A stretch of DNA of 64,000 nt from Takakia lepidozioides (GCA_030704615.1 CM060731.1:12276001-12340000); one strand, 5' to 3'. Positions 1 to 12,850 are shown, counted from the first letter of the stretch. The notes: a model not told the origin generated them from the sequence alone. Translations and numbers: made by a program.

Positions 1-373
1 TTGCGTGCATCAAGCTCAAGCTTCCCACACCGATTTCTTGTATCGAGAGCGCTGTCCGCAAGAAAAATGTCGTCAACACATGATTTGTCTTAAAAAATGA
101 GTGTCTGAAAGTTGTAAAGTTGATGTATGTGCTTAAAAAACGCGCGGATTATTTTTTGAGTGTTTTTGAGCCAAGAGAGCCGAATTGCACACAGACAGTG
201 AAGAACTAGAACACTGGCAGGTCTGAATCATTAAAAAATAAAAATCCGTGATCGCTAGTGTTGGTGGTTTCGATTTTCTTCAATAGTTTTAATAAACAAA
301 ATCGGGATCGTCAAAGTTTAAACGCATAGCCGTCCGTGGTATTTGTATCAGAAACGGCAAAACATCGACAGAA
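1..373. other. Unassigned AT-rich flank
   Basis: No coding region, RNA gene or repeat that I recognise. The stretch is rich in A/T runs, unlike the GC-rich sequence that follows, so it is probably outside the retrotransposon LTR that starts near 374. Confidence 0.4.
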
Positions 374-1982
374 TGTCGCGCACCTCACTTCGGTAAGCTC
401 CCCCTCAAGTCATAGTTACTCGCTTTGATGCGCGCGCCTGACTCCCAACCTGGCCGCCGGGCCAACTTGGAGCTTCGGCTGCTCACCGGGGCATAACGGT
501 CCCCCTTTGTTCTCCCAAAGAACCCTCCACCGATTTGGAACGAGCGGGAATTCCCTTTGGTAGTTGGTAGTCCGGAACAGCTCCCCACTCTTTGGTCGCT
601 TTCCGGCTCGCTCGCTTACCGGCTCGCTCGCTTACTCACTAGTTTTTGGTCACCAACGGGCTTGCACCGTTCTCAGGGTACTACTCCCTATATATACTTC
701 TGTAGCTGTCCGCGGGGGTTTCACAACCAGCCATGCCATTTTATGGCGAACCACCACGAAAACCCTCGACTCCCGGTGATGAGTCGGGGTGAGTCTTGGC
801 CCACTTACCACGGCCCCTATGGACCGTGATGAGTCCCAAGACTCCCCACGATTCCCACCATGAGGTCTCCGCCCCCATGGTGAGTCCTATGCCACCCCCA
901 CTAAGTCCCGCTAAGCTACCACCACCCCTTGTGGAGCCACCCCCATCGCAACCCGGTGTGCGGGGCTCCACCTAGTGAGCGCCTCTGCCTCCTTGAGTGC
1001 CTTGGGCACTCAAGGGTGCTTCAGCCCCCCCATACCTATCGCTGCCGCTGCCCCCACCACAGGGGCAGCCCCTCATGTGTCCCGACCCCCCTTCCCTCAA
1101 GGCAAAGGGTCGCGACACACACCCCTACCAACAGGGAGTCGATGTCCTCATCGACTTGTCCATTTTGTTGAAACGAACATCCAAGTTGTGGCGTCCCACA
1201 TCAAGGAGTTTGTTTCCGTACCATGGCGTCCCATGGCAAAGAACCAAACCCCACACTTGACTCCACTAGCTAGTTCGGCCGACTTCCTCCAAGTCCCGGC
1301 CAGGGGTGGAGCCTCTCAAGCTCCTCCTAGTGCACTCTTCTTGGCCTTCTTCAAGGTCAAGGAACGATCCTCCCCGAGGATCGAATCGCCTTACTGTAAC
1401 AACATTGCTTGCGATCGCTCCTGATGCCGCTTTTAGCATCACTTTGTGCAAGGGTTCACCTCGAACCCCCTTTGACTAGGAAGATAACCTTGAACCAACC
1501 GTGTGCCCCAATCACTACAATTGGGTCCGTCTTGGAATGCTGGCCTGAGGTACGGGAACACGTCGAAGCCGCACTACGACTTCGTCTCGAGGCTACACGA
1601 TTATAGTACGTGAACGGAAGCACATAGCTCCCGCGTTAGCCCGCACAACAAGGCAACCACCTCGGTAGCGCAGTTATAGTACGCGCTCGCGCCAGGTGCG
1701 CACTAGCACGTGAACTCCCAAAGAAGGCGCATGTTTCCTTGCCCTTTGGATGGGAGTCACCCGATTTCGGCACTGCGCAAACACACGATTAACCCAATTT
1801 ACCTCTCCCACTTTTGTAAGCTAGCATGTATTCTACACACTAGCCAACCACACCATGCATCACCATTCCAAACAAAATAGGACACAGAACATTTGGAGCC
1901 CATTTCCTTTATAACAAATTTTTGTACAATACAAGTTTTTGCAATCAGATTCCTGAGCTAGCTAAGCCGGGCTAAGCATGCA
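374..1982 (-). repeat. Putative 3' LTR of the gypsy element
   Basis: On the minus strand the gypsy pol reading ends at 2006. It is followed by a purine run (read from about 1,995 down to 1,983) that looks like a polypurine tract, and then by TG at 1,982-1,981, the usual LTR start. A CA end on the minus strand can be placed at 374-375, giving about 1.6 kb. A TATATA motif near 690 would suit an LTR promoter. No 5' LTR is in the window, so the lower boundary is a guess and identity between LTRs cannot be tested. The plus-strand ORFs here are short and C-rich and are not credible genes. Confidence 0.4.
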
Positions 1983-2005
1983 TTTCCTCCCCCACGCTCC
2001 AAGGT

Positions 2006-3190
2006 TCAACGCTTCTTCTGCTTTTGAGGTCGCCCTTCGAAAACTGCAATCGCCTCGGATGCGTTTCCCATTTCTGAGGCACGCACCCAAGATGCCTCCA
2101 CATGATGATAGCCCTTCCATTTGACGAGATATTCCGTTTATTGGTTCTTGAACCTCCTCGACTTAAGTACTGCCTCCACCTCGTACTCGGGTTCATTTTC
2201 ATGATCCAACAGCACAGGTGGCGGACGCAACACTTGATGCCGATTCGGACGCGCTTCATCTTTGAAGTAAGGCTTCAAAAGGGAGACGTGAAATACTGGA
2301 TGCACCTTGCTGTTTGCCGGCAGCTCCAATTCATACATATCCTCATTCATAACCTTCCGGATGCGAAAGGGTCCCGCATATGAAGGTACGATCTTTGGAC
2401 TCACTTCCGGAGGTAGTCGGAAATTCTTGATGTTCAACCAGACCTCCGTGCCTGCCTCAAACTTCACTTCCCTCCGCTTCCGATTCGTCTGCCTTTCATA
2501 CCATTTCCTAGCTTTGGCAATGTTGTACTTTGCGAGCTTCAACAAACGCTCGCGTTCTTCTAGTACCGCTGCTACTGCCGGTTCCTCAACGTCCTGGGCG
2601 GCCCAACTTGTCGGCACCAGAGGTGCTTTTCCATAGACCAATACAAAAGGGGAAACTCCCGTTGCGGAGTGTTCTGTGTTATTATAACATAACTCTGCCG
2701 CGTCTAAGTGTTCCACCCAGTCTGTTTGGTCTGCCGACACGTAATTCCGCAAGATCTGCTTCACTACGGAATTCACTCTTTCTGTTTGGCCGTCGGTCGT
2801 AGGTCGGAAGGCGGTGCTCATCTTCAGCCTCGTCCCCATCTTCTTCCAAAGTGTCCTCCAAAATTTACTCGTACCTTTGGATCGCGGTCCGAGACAATAT
2901 CCTTCGGGACTCCATGATGCTTTAAGACGTTGGCGAAGTAAAGTCACCCCGTCTCCTGCGCCGTTGCCATCTCTTTGGTGGGGATGAAATGGACCATTTT
3001 ACTGAACCTATCCACCACCACCATGATTGCATCGAATCCTTTTGACAGCGGCATAGCAGTCATGAAATCCATCGAGACGCTCTCCCAAGTCCCCTCTGGA
3101 ATCGGCAAGGGTTGTAACAGCCCCGCTTGCTTTTTGTACTCGCTCCGGTTTTGTTGGCATGTCGTGCACCTCTGCCTCCTCCCTGAGTTT
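2006..3190 (-). pseudogene. Ty3/gypsy integrase with broken chromodomain
   Basis: This is the integrase half of the same element. The zinc-binding and core regions are recognisable only by switching frames, so at least two frameshifts lie between about 3,190 and 2,860. An open stretch from 2,947 to 2,138 carries the integrase C-terminal part (TDGQTERVN, the tail of the DDE core) and an SH3-like segment ending in VFHVSLLKPY. A chromodomain begins with EYEVEAVLKSRR and is cut by an in-frame TAA at 2,135-2,137. The same frame then continues through YLVKWKGY to a stop at 2,006-2,008. The chromodomain places it among the chromoviruses. It is a dead copy. Confidence 0.88.
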
Positions 3191-4792
3191 GGGCCAGAAA
3201 TACTCTTTCTTCAAGAGTGCCGCGGTACGCTTGGCTCCGCCGTGGCCCGCAAGCGGGCCATCAAGGCATTCTCTCAAGAGACTATCTCTGATCCCTCCCT
3301 TCGGCACATAGAGGCGCTTTTGCTTATACCGGAGCAGTCTATTTTGCAAATGGAACTGCGATTTAATCCCCATCCTCAAGTCCTGCATCACGGACTTCGC
3401 CAGCTCATCCTTCCGGCAAGCCTTCCGGATCTTCCTTTGGAGCGTCGTCTCGCCCTTGTACACCAACAATAGCTGCTGCTTTCTACTTAAAGCATCGGCT
3501 ACCACGTTGTCTCGTCCCGATTTGTACTGGATATCCACGTCAAACACTGCCAAAGTATCTTGCCACCTAAGTTGTTTTGGGGACAACTTGGGCTGCGTGG
3601 CAAAATACTTCACCGTGACATTGTCCGTGAACACCTTCACTGGGTTGGAACCAACATAGTGGCGCCAAAGCTCAAGACAGTGCACCACCGCCTTCATCTC
3701 TTTCTCGTGCGTCGGCCACCGTCGCTCCACTTCATTCAGTTTCTTACTTTCGTAAGCCACTGGACGTCCATCTTGCATCAGTACACCCCCAATCGCGAAG
3801 TCCGACGCATCTGTATGTATCTCGAACGGACGATCGAACTCCGGGATTTTCAAGACTGGAGCTTCCGCCATCCGCTGCTTCAATTCAGCAAAAGCTTGGC
3901 CACACAAGGTGTTCCATACCTTGACTTTGGATTTACACAGAAGGTCTAACAACGGCCCTGCGATCTTGGCGAAATTTCTCACATACTTCCGGTAATAGGA
4001 GGCGAGTCCTAGGAAGGATCGCACTCCCGGGACCGAAGTCGGAGGCTCCCAGTCCAAGATCGCCCTCACCTTTCTATCATCCATTTTGATCCCATCTTGT
4101 GTAATCACATGCCCCAGGAACTCCACTTTTGTGACCCCGAATTCGCACTTTGAAGCTTTGGCATACAGCTTCCCTTCTCGCAATTTTTGGAACACCCTTT
4201 TCAGGTGCTCTAGGTGCTCCTCCTTTGTTTTCGAGTACACCAAGATGTCGTCGATGTACACGATCACAAAGTCATCCAACCACTCCTGAAAAAGGCTGTT
4301 CATCAGCGTGCTAAATGTCGCTGGTGCATTGGTGAGCCCAAAAGGCATCACCAAGAACTCATATGAACCATACCTTGTCCTGCACGCGGTCTTCTCCTCA
4401 TCTCCTTCCGCCACCCGAATTTGATGATAGCCGGAGCGCAAGTCGATCCGGCTGAAATACTTCGCTCCTGCCAACCGATCGAAGAGGTCGTCGATCCTTG
4501 GCAAAGGGTACCGGTTTTTGATAGTCACCTTATTTAGAGCCCTGTAATCGACACACATCCGCAGCATCCCATCCTTTTTATCTGCAAATAGCACCGGGGC
4601 TCCGTAAGGTGACTTACTCGGCCGGATATACCCCTTTGACATTAGATCTTTGAGCTGAGTCTTCAGCTCGACCAACTCTCTGTGGCTCAACCGGTAGGGC
4701 GCCTTGGCAGGCGGTTCGGATCCCGGTATCACCTCAATCTTGTGGTCAACTCCTCTTCGCGGTGGCAAACCGCTTGGTAAACTCATGCTCAT
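3190..4792 (-). pseudogene. Ty3/gypsy reverse transcriptase and RNase H
   Basis: This is the pol region of a plant-type Ty3/gypsy retrotransposon. The ORF opens at 4,792 just before the conserved [10 protein letters not shown] stretch that precedes RT. RT motifs follow in order: the PYGAPVLF region, [11 protein letters not shown], the [11 protein letters not shown] region, and YIDD at residues 179-182 (about 4,247-4,258). Downstream come an RNase H with [12 protein letters not shown], the ADALSR hinge and the start of the integrase zinc-binding region with GHGGAKRT. Protease and gag should precede RT but are missing: homology stops at about 4,790, so the copy is truncated. The ORF leaves the integrase frame near 3,190 by a frameshift, so no complete polyprotein can be made. 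Confidence 0.93.
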
Positions 4793-4799
4793 GAAATAG
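4777..4799 (-). repeat. Third copy of the 5.7-kb element's terminal motif
   Basis: The 13-mer CTATTTCATGAGC (minus strand), preceded by GAGGTTAG, occurs where gypsy homology stops. The same 13-mer with a near-identical lead forms both termini of the 26,238-31,902 element. It may be a relic of another member of that family whose right end abuts the truncated gypsy. Confidence 0.45.
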
Positions 4800-4884
4800 C
4801 TAACCTCCTATGGTTGCAGAAGAAGGGAAAGTTAAAGCTTCTTAGCTTAAGTCACCATGGAAATGACCTTATGTCATACAAAAG

Positions 4885-5725
4885 ATGTATGATAACAACA
4901 CAGCCATATTAAAAACCATTAATAAAGAGATGCTTGGAAGAGTCAATGCCAATAAGTTGAAGGGATACAATGGTATCCATGATAAACCATTGCAGTATGA
5001 TTTGCATTTTGAAACACAGATGCAGTCACAGATTACACTGGTAACACCAACGGAGCATGAAGCACTAGTCGTAAAGCCAAATGTGTATGGCCTTAGCAGA
5101 GAACACGTGTGTTCACACAGACATCACAGCCCACCACAGTGTAACACAACCTATCACAACTCCCCATTGTGTGACACAGTCTGTCACAGCCCGACACAGC
5201 CCACACAGGTTGCACAGTCCATAGGGTCAGTGACAGGTGGACGCGGGTTAACGTCAGAAAAGTGGCCGGTGAGCGTAAAGGCAGTTTGGAAGTCAAACTC
5301 GGAGAATGTGCCATGCAGACAGAAGGAGACGGAAAAGTGTTTGAATTCAAACACGTGGCCTAAGGGGCAAAGCACTCCGCATTGCGTGTACTGCAATAGC
5401 GGGCCCCATCATGCAAAAAGACAAACGGGGCCGTCAAAGTACCTACCCGGTACATCAGCCGAAACTAATTACGGGGCCATTAATGCATCTAGGAGGCAGG
5501 TAACGGAACCCTTTACGCATACAGCAAAGGGGGACCTTTGCCACATGTGATGTCCTAGTGGGCATTCCAAGTGGGAATGTGAACAGATGGGGGTAAAATT
5601 GAGAAGTTACCCGATGAGGCAACAGCTAATCAGGAACGTGAATTTCATGCAAGTGGTTCCCTCCAAAAAACAAGAACAAGAAATTAAAAAAGTTATGAGC
5701 GGAAGAGTAGGGGTTGCTCCAAATA
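4885..5725 (+). repeat. LTR-like or foldback-like repeat, copy 1
   Basis: Positions 5,110-5,215 hold short alternating motifs of the type CACAGCC-YACCACAGTGTAACACA. The following 400 bases encode, in one frame, a peptide stretch (GPSKYLPGTSAE, then CHM and a KKQEQEI run) that has a clear counterpart on the minus strand at 24,330-24,730. The two copies are therefore the same repeat in opposite orientations. The open frame at 4,885-5,550 is probably a by-product of the repeat and not a gene. It could be an LTR of the retroelement whose coiled-coil ORF follows. Confidence 0.5.
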
Positions 5726-6463
5726 ACCAGCGTCTCGACGGGAGGGGCAATCAAAGCTATAGCTTTGTAGCTATGGCGGATATTATAGAATACGCTAGCT
5801 TTACTTCTTACGCAGTGGCGCAAGGACGGACGGGGCAAAAGTACATTCTCTCTCACTCACTATTTGCAAGCCCCACAAGCTTACACTCACTTACCCGTTC
5901 CATTCTGTGCCAACCATACATTCATGCTTTACGCCCTGCAAGCTTTCCTACAGCTATTCCAAACAAGGCCTTCTTGTTTGTCTGGGATGAAGAGAATTAG
6001 GGGAATGAACCACGATTCTACAGAAGCAGACAATTGCTACACCACAGGCAGTGCAGCTGCTGAAGGAGTTGCGATTGGAAGGGCTGCTATGCAAAGAGTG
6101 GTCCTTGCATCATCGGGGGTTGATGATCCAATTTATTCAGAACTTTGAGCCTCGGTCAGGAGTTACTCAGGTGAAGTGAGTGGATATAGAGATTACTCCC
6201 CAGTATTTGCAACAACTGTTCGAATTGCCATTTGGTCAGATGAATGTGGATGAGCACATGGCAAGATTGCAAATAGGGGATTTGTTCCAAGAAATGAGTT
6301 TATTTAGGACCTAGGGATACACCTGCACCAAGGCCGAGTACCCAGGGTTAAGGGAAGTAGGCCAAATACTGAACGTTATGTTTGCCATGAAACAGAATCA
6401 ACAATACCTTAGTAGATCTTTCACAGAGGAAGGTACTGAAAGCCTTGAGAAGAGTGGGCGGAG

Positions 6464-6757
6464 ATGATGTACAATGGTCTGGTGGAGGAGATGAAGCGGT
6501 TACAAAATACTACTGCTAAGTCCCCAATCATTCTGTCTGGCCCAATAATTACGCAAATTATTATTTACTCTTGTTTGCTTGATGCGCGAGAACGCAAGGA
6601 GATGGGAGTGTTTGAGACAGCCACAACTGCAGTTGAGGAGCAGGGCTCTTCACAAGGTGAAGGGGGATTGGAGGGGCAGCACCAGTCCAAGATACAGAAG
6701 CGGGATGCGACCGTAGTGGCAGATCCACTAGCTACAAGGAAAATGATGTTTCTATAG
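6464..6757 (+). pseudogene. Retroelement-like ORF fragment
   Basis: An open frame of 97 codons lies upstream of the coiled-coil ORF in the same orientation. It is Gln/Glu/Gly-rich towards its end and has no motif I recognise. The region 5,587-6,460 contains only short frames interrupted by stops. Orientation and spacing suggest a decayed 5' part of the same gene as 6,882-8,455, but this is inference. Confidence 0.3.
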
Positions 6758-6881
6758 CGCTTGTGTAGGATGAGGAGCAGCATGGGGCTGTTATTGCTGG
6801 AAGCACGACAGGGAGGAGGAAGTTACTTCAGTGCCATAGCCACCACAACCAGTTGACTCGGTTGCCCCAGGGGTAACTCAG

Positions 6882-8455
6882 ATGGTACATGCTGTCACAC
6901 CGGAGCCTCTTGCTATGGAAGGAGAAGGGTTGGGCATCCCCACTACAGAGCAGGTAGTGGCAGAAATTGAGAAGGGTGACCTTCTCTATGAAAACTCTGG
7001 CATGGTCGGAGAATCAATAGTGCCAACGAAACAGAGTCTGCTCAGGGAAAGCCTTGCTGTGCAAGTTATGCCCAAACCTGTGACAGAGGTTAAAGGGGTA
7101 GAGTGCAAGGGCACTGCAGCACCTGTGGAGGATGAGGTTGCTCAGGAAGAAGATCTTGTGGGATCATGGCCTGAATGGTTGGTGAAACATCACACTGTGG
7201 AGAATCAGGAGGACCAGCAGCAAGTTCTCTATGAAGACCCACAACAGGCCATGCTTATGAATTCCATAAGCAGGACACTTAATTTGTTGGGCACCTATGT
7301 GAAATCCCATGTTCCTTCCACACAATTGGCAGCATTGAGGGAGGAGCTCAAACAAGAATTTGAGGCAAGAATTGCCACTAAGTGTGCAAATAAGGTGGAT
7401 GTGGAGGCCAACCTCAAGTTGCAGAAAGAGTTGGAGGACACGAGGGCTGCCCTACAGCTTGCAAGAGAAAACTTAATTGAAGCAGGACTGGAGCAGGAGA
7501 AGTTGCATGAATTACATAAGCAACAGCTATACCAGTTGCAAGTGAATCATGAGGGCAAACTGCAGGAAGTGAAATTATTTCATACAGAGTTGGAAACAGT
7601 TCATCAGAAAATGACTAGTCAATGTGTCACACTAACAACTACTCTGGAGCTGACTGCATTGGAGGTTAAGAATCAAGTTGAGAGATGTTTAATGGTGGAG
7701 GCTGAATCAGTGGAGCAGGCAAAACTCATTGCTGACTTGAAGGCTACTATCCGTCGCAATGAGAATACCTTTCAACAGTACAATCAGGTTGAAGCTCAGA
7801 AGGACAGGTACATCCTGGAGTTGCAGCAAACAATCACGGCACGAAAGAATGCGCTTTCTGTGACTAACAAGGCTTGGAAAGAAACCAATAATCTGTCTGC
7901 TGCCTATGCAGCTCTGGTTGAACCTCATGCAAAGCGCATAGAGAGTTTGCAGCAGCAGTTGCAAACATATAGACTCAAGGATGAGCAGGATCTCCGGGGT
8001 GCTACACAGGACTTGGTGGATAATCATCTTTTGCAAGAGTGGCGGTGGAAAGGAAGGCACCAAGAAAGCTCACCCAGGAGGAGATGAATGATCTCAGGTT
8101 GCAGGTGCAGAACATTGCCACAACCACTAGAGACAATGTCTATAGTCGAATAGCTGAGTTGCAGAATGATGTGCAAGGGTTGCAAACTCAAGTGGATGAC
8201 TTAAGCTCCAACATTGACAAAAGAGCCTTTGTTCTTGAGGAACAGCTGGTGGCTGCTTATTTGCATGCGCGGACTCTGATTTTCCAATCTTCATCACAGG
8301 AGGTACAGGACTTGCCCACAACAGGAGGGACAGTGGCGCCAATATCACAGCAACCACAGCAGGTCGACACTGTTGATACCATGGCTTTGCAACAATCTGA
8401 GGTTTGGGGGGATGCTTATTTTAATCCACCTAAGACCAACGACGCAATGGCGTGA
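6882..8455 (+). pseudogene. Coiled-coil gag-like protein, one frameshift
   Basis: An open frame from 6,882 to 8,087 encodes 401 residues. From about residue 150 onward it is a long Leu/Gln/Glu-rich coiled coil (for example EELKQEFEARI, LQKELEDTRAALQ). At 8,040-8,090 the frame shifts by one base. A second frame, 8,039-8,455, continues as coiled coil (RLQVQNIATTT, VDDLSSNID) and ends in a Pro/Gln-rich tail. No enzymatic motif is visible. A coiled-coil ORF between repeat-like flanks, with no introns, suits the gag-like protein of a non-autonomous retroelement, but a decayed host coiled-coil gene is possible. It was probably one protein of about 520 residues before the frameshift. Confidence 0.45.
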
Positions 8456-9010
8456 GCGCGCAAGCGGACGCTCACACAGGAGTGACGTGGCGTGAGCGTC
8501 ATGTCAGCATGTTGATGTGGTGGCAAATGATGACGTGGCATTGTCTGTCATCTGCCACATCAGCATTAACATGCGCCGCCTATAATCGAGGATGGTCCTA
8601 TGACCTTGGAATTAATGCAGGGAATCTTGCCTAAATAGAATCAAGACTACCATGAGGCCTACAATTGTAGCATCCAACATTGTGCAATTACAAATGTTTG
8701 TTTCACTTTTACAATTACGAGGACGAGAAAATATCCTCACAAAGTGTGCGCCATAGAGGCTGCCACGGGAAGACCTTCCTCCCTCCTCAAATAACAATGA
8801 GAGCTAGGATCATCTTCAAAAGATGATTGTAGTGCATAGCGACAGCAAGACATGTAGACTTCGAACGGTGCAATGACAAATGTGCTTTTAAAAGTTGCCA
8901 CTCATAGCTCACTTAGTATAGTTGGAGGCCATATCATTGCACCGCCGACGAATTGATGTGAATTACACATTTCAAATCATGGTCGTCCACATACCACATT
9001 GCATAGTATA
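8456..9010. other. Intergenic, GC-rich start then AT-rich
   Basis: Positions 8,450-8,580 contain repeated GTGAGCG/TGACGTGGC words and look like the end of a repeat. The rest has no gene I can support and lies just 3' of the MULE transposase gene on the minus strand, so it may include that element's terminal region. Confidence 0.35.
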
Positions 9011-12000
9011 CTACCCATGTGTTGTATCCCGCTGCAATAGAGTATCGACCTCGTTGAAACTCATAATGGCCTGGTGAATGAAGTTGTCACGTTTGGGATC
9101 GCAAACCATCCTCTTCAAAAATATGAAATACAAATGTTTGCAGGGTATGAATTTACCTCTTTTGCCCAAACTGGTTGATAGCATATTCACAAAATCAGGA
9201 CATGTGCAATTGGGGAAATTGGAAACCGTGATGTCGTAGGTCCTGTCATGAACAGCAGATGTGGAAGTGATGATTGTGAATACCCGACCATATCCTGGAT
9301 CGGGCACTTCCGTGGTGCTTCCAACACGAGCTTGGAGCATTCTTACGGACTCCACTTTGCCAAAGTTTTCAGCGGTTGGAGGGAAACGCCGAACAAGCTT
9401 TCCATCTCGTTTGGTTGGCCACAAGTCAGGACTTGCCGGGGGGACCCAGGAGGACGCAGAAATAGTAGCACATGCATGGAGTTGGGGTTGTCTCGCAAGG
9501 GAAAAGCTTGCCTCCTCCAGCATTTCAATCTCCTAAAATCTGAGATGTGTTCCCACCTTCACGGGCCAAACGGTTGGAGGAGATGGCTTCATCACTATGG
9601 AAGGACGCACAATTCCATGCACACATCTGGCACAATCATCTGCGCAGAACCAGAATTTGTGGTTTTTGGCTTTGGTTGACCGTATGGACGCATCAAACCC
9701 GTGAAAGTCGGAGCAGGAGTTCGGGCACCACCTCTGGATATAGATGAAGTGCACTTCTCAAAATTAGTTGCCCTGATCGCTGTACATTTCACATGAGACC
9801 CTGCACTTGTGCGTTCTATGTGCCAAACGTGGTCGGGGCATGCGGACTCAAGCACATCAAGGGGGTTGTTTCTCTCCTGCACCATTTCAGTGGCACTGTT
9901 TGATGTTGGAGCTTGCTGTCGTGTTGGAGGTTCCTCCAGAATGGAGGTTCCGGACATGGAGCTGTCATGCAGGGGAACACAAGGCTTCGAGAAGTTATCA
10001 CGGTCTGCCCTGTGCAAGTCGGAATCCGAACCAGGTGGAGTGTTCAATTTCCTCTTACAGGAGCCGAATCTCTCCTCCCCTTCAAGATGTGGAACTCTAG
10101 AAACAAATGGCGTTCCTTGGGCATACATGCTCACCGCCCGTGCTATCTTGATTGGATCCCTAGATCTGTTTGCAGCACGCAACATCAACTCCTATTTGTC
10201 CGGACCCTTGCCACCAACCCCACCTCGCAAGAAATCACGGTATCGGGTTTGTTGTTGCAAGGCACATATCAAATCATCTGTTGTTGCCACATACAAATCC
10301 CGACCTCGTTTCCCAGACTGCTGCAACCATGCGTTGTGCACAGTTTCTGCCAAATTGCAAGATGGCATGTCCGCCATTTCCTCAATGGACATGTTCTGCA
10401 AAGTGGAGAACCACACTTCAAAACAGTGAACAAGAAACAACATAAAGAAAGCGAGGAGACAATAAAATGGAAAGTAAATGTATGAATAAAGCAAGAAATA
10501 TAAGCCTCGTACCACTGCCATGGCTGCTCCCCACTGTCTATACCGTAAGTGCCAAAACGCCTGCCAATCTTCCAATGCTCTCATACTCTCAAGTGATGCA
10601 GCTCCAGAAGAGAACCACCAGGCAGGAATTGTCTGGAACAAAGAGTCCGCCTCCTTCATTGTTCTAGCATCTTTGTACTCTTTGCACAATTTACGGTGCC
10701 GAGTCTGCATCTCTGGTTTGATGTCCGACTTTGTATGTTTTTCCAGAGATTGTGTCCAATGGAATAGACATGTACGCTCTCTTCCTCGCATTGGCACTTT
10801 TGGGTCGCCCGATCCGAAGACAATACGAACAGCATTGAAATTTGCTTGAGCACTATCCGCCATGAAACCTGCGAAATTTGGAGATGACAGCCCATGACAC
10901 GTATCAGGGAATTCCACATGAGCTTCTGGGATTCCGTATCCTTGGATTGCATGTCATAAACTGCAATTGTCATAACTCGTTGGTACACTAGATCGTAGAC
11001 ATGACAAGCCATTGTCGCCCAATCCTTCACTCGTTTCACATGATCAAACATAAGAAAACAGTTCTACAAGTCCCCAGTCTTCTGCATCCGCTTCACGAGG
11101 CTAACCCCACTGCCCTCCCCAACAGTCGACATTTTGAAAAAAAAAAATTTGATGGCACCTTGACCTGGGAATACATTGTCCTGGATGTAATCGTACTTGC
11201 TCACTCGTTTCAACTCTAAAATGTTGTCTATGTAGCCTCTGATACTAGAGCCCATTCTTAATGCATTGATCTGATGCCGAATGTTAGGTGAACTCAAAGT
11301 GGAGAAATGATCCATGACCAGGTCCAATGCTGCACCGTCAAGTTTAGTCCCCACAGAATCCACTTCACTCAAAATATGGCTTTCCAAGAAGGACTTGTTT
11401 GCGCCAAGAGCAATTGCAGATGTTGTTGCGGATGGTTCTCCCAAACTCTTGTTTAATCAACCTCGATACTGTCTCAACACTCTCCCTGTAATCCCCCTTC
11501 GAGACAGGATGGTTATGGAATCCAAAATGCACACAAGCTCTTGTCATTGTTTTCAAACGGTGGACAACATAGTACATTCTTGCTCCGCAGAGCGCCAAGC
11601 AAGATGGCACAAGTTTGCAGAATTTGCAGACGAAAGTGTTTGCCGGTGGTGGGGCAGTCCCAGGCTGAAATGGATTTTCCGCCAGACCCTCCCATTCGCT
11701 TTGATTATGAACCCCAAACTGAAGAAAGTGTCTGCAATTCAAATTATCACACCTAAGGTGTCCATTGCAAACTGTTCTCCTGAAAACAAGCTTGTCATCA
11801 TTCTGAATATTGGATGTTTTTGTTCTGCACCACGGGTGCCCGTCGTGTTTCTTGTCCATTCCATGCATCATGATTGTTACACCTCCAACTCGCGGAGCAG
11901 GAGGCAGCTCGAATAGGATATCGCCATCAAAAGTCTTAGGCAATAACTTCACACGCATGTGCTTCAAAGATTCCCAATCAATTCCTCGCAACTCACTTTT

Positions 12001-12364
12001 GAATCCAACCATTCCTCCCATCGCCCGTAGTTTTGGAATGACACTACAAATCTCTTCTTCATTAGCTTCTCCAACCACAGTAGGAAGGACTGGATTTGGA
12101 ATTTCACTTATGTCATTATCGGACGAATCCGAAAGCTCAACGATTGGAGTGGAGGACGTCTGTTCTTTTTTCACCACCACCTCCCTCTTGTCTTCAACGA
12201 CCGAAGCAGCAGTCCCGGGCGTCACATATGATCCAAGGGACTTTCGCCAAGGCTCTCCAAGTACTCTGTATCGACCTGGGCACACTCTCCACCAGCTAAC
12301 ATGAGCCGTCTCATCACGGTTTTGGAAAGAGTATTTCAACAACTTCCCTTTCAAATCATACACC
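9011..12364 (-). pseudogene. MULE-type transposase with SWIM finger (copy A)
   Basis: Read on the minus strand from 12,364. An N-terminal zinc-chelating region follows an acidic linker: KKHDGHPWC, then CNGHLRCDNLNCRHF, FVCKFCK, and ACVHFGFHNHPV. The spaced Cys and the HxH resemble the WRKY/GCM1-type fingers found in many MULE transposases. The transposase core includes GFMADSAQANFNAVR (the second catalytic Asp region, near 10,860) and RTCLFHW. A SWIM finger lies near 9,120-9,220 with C-T-C-P-D-F and P-C-K-H-L. The gene has frameshifts near 11,435 and at an A/T run near 11,140, a stop near 10,190, and at least one intron around 10,390-10,520. Its upstream exon lies at 25,814-25,933, separated by the CACTA insertion. 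Fossil transposase. Confidence 0.8.
12362..12364. repeat. Left target-site duplication (ACC) of CACTA element
   Basis: The three bases ACC precede the CACTACAA terminus at 12,365. The same three bases follow the other terminus at 25,811-25,813. A 3-bp duplication is the rule for CACTA/EnSpm elements. Confidence 0.85.
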
Positions 12365-12850
12365 CACTACAACAGATGAGCGTTTTTATGACTGCACATA
12401 TGACTATTTTTTCAGTCCTATATGCGTTCATGACTACATCACTTTGCAGTGAAAAAAACCCTGTCATAGCGACTAGTCTTTAGGACTGCGTTTTGCAACT
12501 CATAGCCGTGACTGCGTGCGTGGCACCTGGAGTCATGTTGCAGAGAGCGATATAGTCACAACTATATGATTTATATATGATTAATTATATGACTACATGT
12601 CTACAAAGTATATGACTCCATTGGAGTGGCGTCAGAGGGACACATGTAGCACTCCAGATGTGACACGTGTCCACATGGATAACATATATGACCTACACGT
12701 GGGAAAGAATATCGTATCATATAATGTCATGATGCCATGATGTAGTCATGAGTATATAATTTCATGACTAAAGAGGTTTTTTAATCATATTTTAATTTAA
12801 TAAATTAAATCATACAATTATAATATTTAGATTATTAATTAATTTAAATT
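12365..12850. repeat. CACTA left subterminal region
   Basis: AT-rich DNA with many short words of the type TATGACTACA and GTAGTCATGA in both orientations (for example 12,386-12,410, 12,590-12,610, 12,740-12,760). Such subterminal repeats are the transposase-binding zone in the superfamily. No gene. Confidence 0.7.

Noticed and set aside
2102-4289. Plus-strand ORFs over the gypsy region
   Set aside because: They are antisense to clear reverse transcriptase and integrase sequence and have no motifs.
9248-10429. Plus-strand ORFs of 143-206 codons
   Set aside because: They overlap the MULE copy A SWIM and core sequence on the other strand and show no motif.
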